The notes beneath the pieces were generated by a model. It was not told the origin of the DNA. It made no database searches and saw only the letters and a list, made by a program, of their open reading frames with translations. A DNA stretch of 64,000 bases. It comes from QZKY01 sp964488675. Its GTDB lineage: Bacteria > Pseudomonadota > Gammaproteobacteria > Burkholderiales > Burkholderiaceae_D. The DNA lies in NCBI GenBank assembly GCA_964488675.1, contig CAZAWA010000001.1, positions 1-64,000 of the forward strand. The letters are read 5' to 3'. A program made the position numbers and the translations under genes. How positions within the stretch are numbered: the first letter of the stretch is position 1; every line of letters begins with the position of its first letter. Of the stretch, positions 62,161 through 64,000 are shown piece by piece.

Positions 62161-62923
62161 AATCCCGTCAACTGCGACAGTAAAGGCGATGGCTAAAAGA
62201 TGGCTTATTCCGCTATTCTTCATGGGACTGCCCATACTGGCTGTCGCGCAAGGATTACCTGTTGTCACCAGCACTCCGGCCTCTGGTGGCGGGCAAAGTT
62301 ATTCCCTAAGCCTGCAAATGCTGTTGCTAATAACCAGCCTCTCTTTCCTCCCCGCAATCCTGATGATGATGACCAGCTTTACGCGCATCATCATTGTGCT
62401 TTCCATGTTGCGACAAGCTCTTGGAACCCAGAGTGCCCCGCCGAATCAGGTCCTGATTGGTCTTGCGCTGTTCCTGACGCTATTTGTCATGAGTCCTGTC
62501 TTTGACAAAATATACTCCGATGCCTACCAGCCCCTCTCCGAAAACAAGATCACGATGGCTCAAGCCATCGACAAGGGCACGGTGCCATTGAAAGCATTCA
62601 TGCTCAAGCAAACACGCCAATCCGATCTTGCGCTTTATGTGAAATTGTCCAACACTCCTGAACTGCAAGGACCGGAAGATGTTCCCCTTCGTGTGCTGAT
62701 CCCGGCGTTTGTCACAAGTGAATTGAAAACAGCCTTTCAAATTGGCTTTGCAATCTTTATCCCATTCTTGATTATCGACATGGTGGTCGCCAGCGTCCTC
62801 ATGTCGATGGGGATGATGATGGTGTCGCCCGCCATCGTTTCACTACCATTCAAGCTAATGCTTTTTGTTCTAGTCGATGGATGGCAACTGCTAATCGGAT
62901 CTCTTGCACAAAGCTTTTTCTGA
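62150..62923 (+). CDS. fliP: Flagellar export gate protein FliP
   Basis: The 257-residue product has a signal-peptide-like start (KRWLIPLFFMGLPILAVAQG), then the FliP motifs LQMLLLITSLSFLPAILMMM, TSFTRIIIVLSMLRQALGTQ and LLIGSLAQSFF. An internal Met at 62189 (MAKRWLIP) may be the true start. FliP forms the core pentamer of the export gate. Confidence 0.96.
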   Translation: MTSEIPSTATVKAMAKRWLIPLFFMGLPILAVAQGLPVVTSTPASGGGQSYSLSLQMLLLITSLSFLPAILMMMTSFTRIIIVLSMLRQALGTQSAPPNQVLIGLALFLTLFVMSPVFDKIYSDAYQPLSENKITMAQAIDKGTVPLKAFMLKQTRQSDLALYVKLSNTPELQGPEDVPLRVLIPAFVTSELKTAFQIGFAIFIPFLIIDMVVASVLMSMGMMMVSPAIVSLPFKLMLFVLVDGWQLLIGSLAQSFF

Positions 62924-62934
62924 GGTAATGCCTT

Positions 62935-63204
62935 ATGACGCCAGAAGCAGTTATGTCAATTGGCCGCCACGCCATGGAAATAACCCTGATGATTGCTGCC
63001 CCAATGCTGTTGATTGCACTGCTTATCGGGCTTGTTGTCAGCATTTTTCAGGCTGCGACACAAATCAACGAAATGACGCTTTCTTTCATTCCCAAGTTGA
63101 TTGGTGTGTTTTTTGCGTTGATGGTGGCGGGTCCATGGATGCTGGCTGTCATGATGGATTACATGCGACAACTTTTTTCCAACATACCAAATATGATTGG
63201 ATAG
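62935..63204 (+). CDS. fliQ: Flagellar export gate protein FliQ
   Basis: The 89-residue product is two membrane helices with the family motif LLIGLVVSIFQAATQINEMT. It starts MTPEAVMSIGRHAMEITLMI. It assembles around FliP/FliR in the export gate. It lies 11 bp after fliP. Confidence 0.96.
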   Translation: MTPEAVMSIGRHAMEITLMIAAPMLLIALLIGLVVSIFQAATQINEMTLSFIPKLIGVFFALMVAGPWMLAVMMDYMRQLFSNIPNMIG

Positions 63205-63229
63205 TGCCGCTCATACGCGCAGACCAAAC

Positions 63230-64000
63230 ATGATCACGATCACCAGCGCCGAACTTCATACCTGGATCGCGTCATTCCTCTGGCCGCTGACACGCATTCT
63301 CGGGCTTATTGCCACAGCCCCACTTTTTGGAAATGTCAGCATACCGGCACGCGTCAAGGTGGGTTTGGGCATCATGCTGGCATTGATCATTGCCCCCGGT
63401 TTGAATGCCCTGCCCGCAATCGATCCTATGTCATGGAAAGGTTTGCTGATTCTGATTCAGCAATTCGTTATCGGCGCAGCAATGGGGTTAACGATACGCA
63501 TAGTAATGGCAGCCATGGAAATGGCGGGCGAGATCATTGGAATGACGATGGGTCTGGGGTTTGCAACATTTTTTGACCCACAATCAAAAGGACGATCCCC
63601 CGCCATCAGTCAGTTTCTGGCTCTCTTGGCGCTGATGATATACCTCGCCGCGAACCTGCATCTTGCAGTTCTGTCAGTGCTGGCAGACAGTTTCAGTTCC
63701 ATGCCGATATCCGCGCTACCGATAACCAATCAACCGTTCCAGTTATTTATCGCATGGGGAGGGCGCATCTTTAGCGCAGGTGTTCAACTCTCCCTGCCAA
63801 TTGTTGCGGCACTTCTAATCACCAATGTCGCTCTCGGCATCTTGACGCGCGCGGCGCCACAGCTCAACTTGTTCGGCATTGGATTCCCGGTAACCATTTG
63901 TGTTGGATTTGTCATGATAGGGCTGGCACTGCCATACATGACCACACCTCTTGACAGGCTGTTCCAGGAAGGTTTCGAAGTAATGCGTCAAATGACCGCT
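63230..64000 (+). CDS. fliR: Flagellar export gate protein FliR (runs to window edge)
   Basis: 257 codons lie in the window from ATG 63230 without a stop. FliR is normally about 260 residues, so only a few residues are missing. Motifs are LTRILGLIATAPLFGNVSIP, GMTMGLGFATFFDPQSKGRS and QLNLFGIGFPVTICVGFVMI. It completes the FliPQR core. flhB would be expected near if the order continues, outside the window. Confidence 0.95.
   Translation, partial: MITITSAELHTWIASFLWPLTRILGLIATAPLFGNVSIPARVKVGLGIMLALIIAPGLNALPAIDPMSWKGLLILIQQFVIGAAMGLTIRIVMAAMEMAGEIIGMTMGLGFATFFDPQSKGRSPAISQFLALLALMIYLAANLHLAVLSVLADSFSSMPISALPITNQPFQLFIAWGGRIFSAGVQLSLPIVAALLITNVALGILTRAAPQLNLFGIGFPVTICVGFVMIGLALPYMTTPLDRLFQEGFEVMRQMTA

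Overview
The window looks like chromosomal DNA of a motile betaproteobacterium of the order Burkholderiales, probably close to the Oxalobacteraceae. This rests on gene content and order: EarP next to an EF-P with Arg32, suhB divergent from trmJ, rpsF-priB-rpsR-rplI, a long-form PhoH with a Lys/Pro/Ala-rich N-terminus, rpoE upstream of the fab cluster, and rpmF-plsX-fabHDG-acpP-fabF. No sequence search was possible, so the genus is left open.

Layout. Positions 1-1300 hold a decayed prophage edge: a phage-like protein running off the left end, joined out of frame to an integrase N-terminus that carries an amber stop. Positions 1400-13600 hold yicC, a Ser/Thr kinase, efp/earP, suhB/trmJ, two tandem membrane-fused spermidine-synthase-like genes (one interrupted by a 100-N assembly gap), a YpfJ-type zinc protease and lexA with its SOS box. 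Positions 13800-18300 encode a type I secretion system (prtDEF). Positions 18300-20000 are the S6/PriB/S18/L9 operon. Positions 20000-26700 carry uspA, hom, an AlaA-type aminotransferase, a Bcp peroxiredoxin, phoH and a DUF89 gene. Positions 26900-36560 carry a truncated rseA, rpoE, ygfX, the fatty-acid/phospholipid cluster, maf and an RsmI-like methylase. Positions 36800-39730 carry rlmJ and a LysR/PanE-like divergent pair.

From 39800 to the right edge almost everything serves motility and signalling: cheD/cheR, a PAS histidine kinase with a NarL-type regulator, a diguanylate cyclase, then fliC-flaG-fliD-fliS-fliT, a second FliK-like gene, an FlhB-C-like gene, ycgR, fliE (reverse), fliFGHIJK and fliLMNOPQR. 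fliR reaches the window end. The diguanylate cyclase and the PilZ protein YcgR give a c-di-GMP link to motor braking. A well-formed sigma-28 promoter precedes fliC.

The most unusual content is non-coding. Two families of short dispersed elements lie between genes. Family A is about 132 bp in three copies, with one end formed by a palindrome AATAACGCG-N-CGCGTTATT and a hairpin in the middle; all three copies lie between convergent genes. Family B is about 85-107 bp in three copies with inverted-repeat ends, each abutting a stop or start codon. No tRNA, rRNA, CRISPR array or complete insertion sequence was seen.
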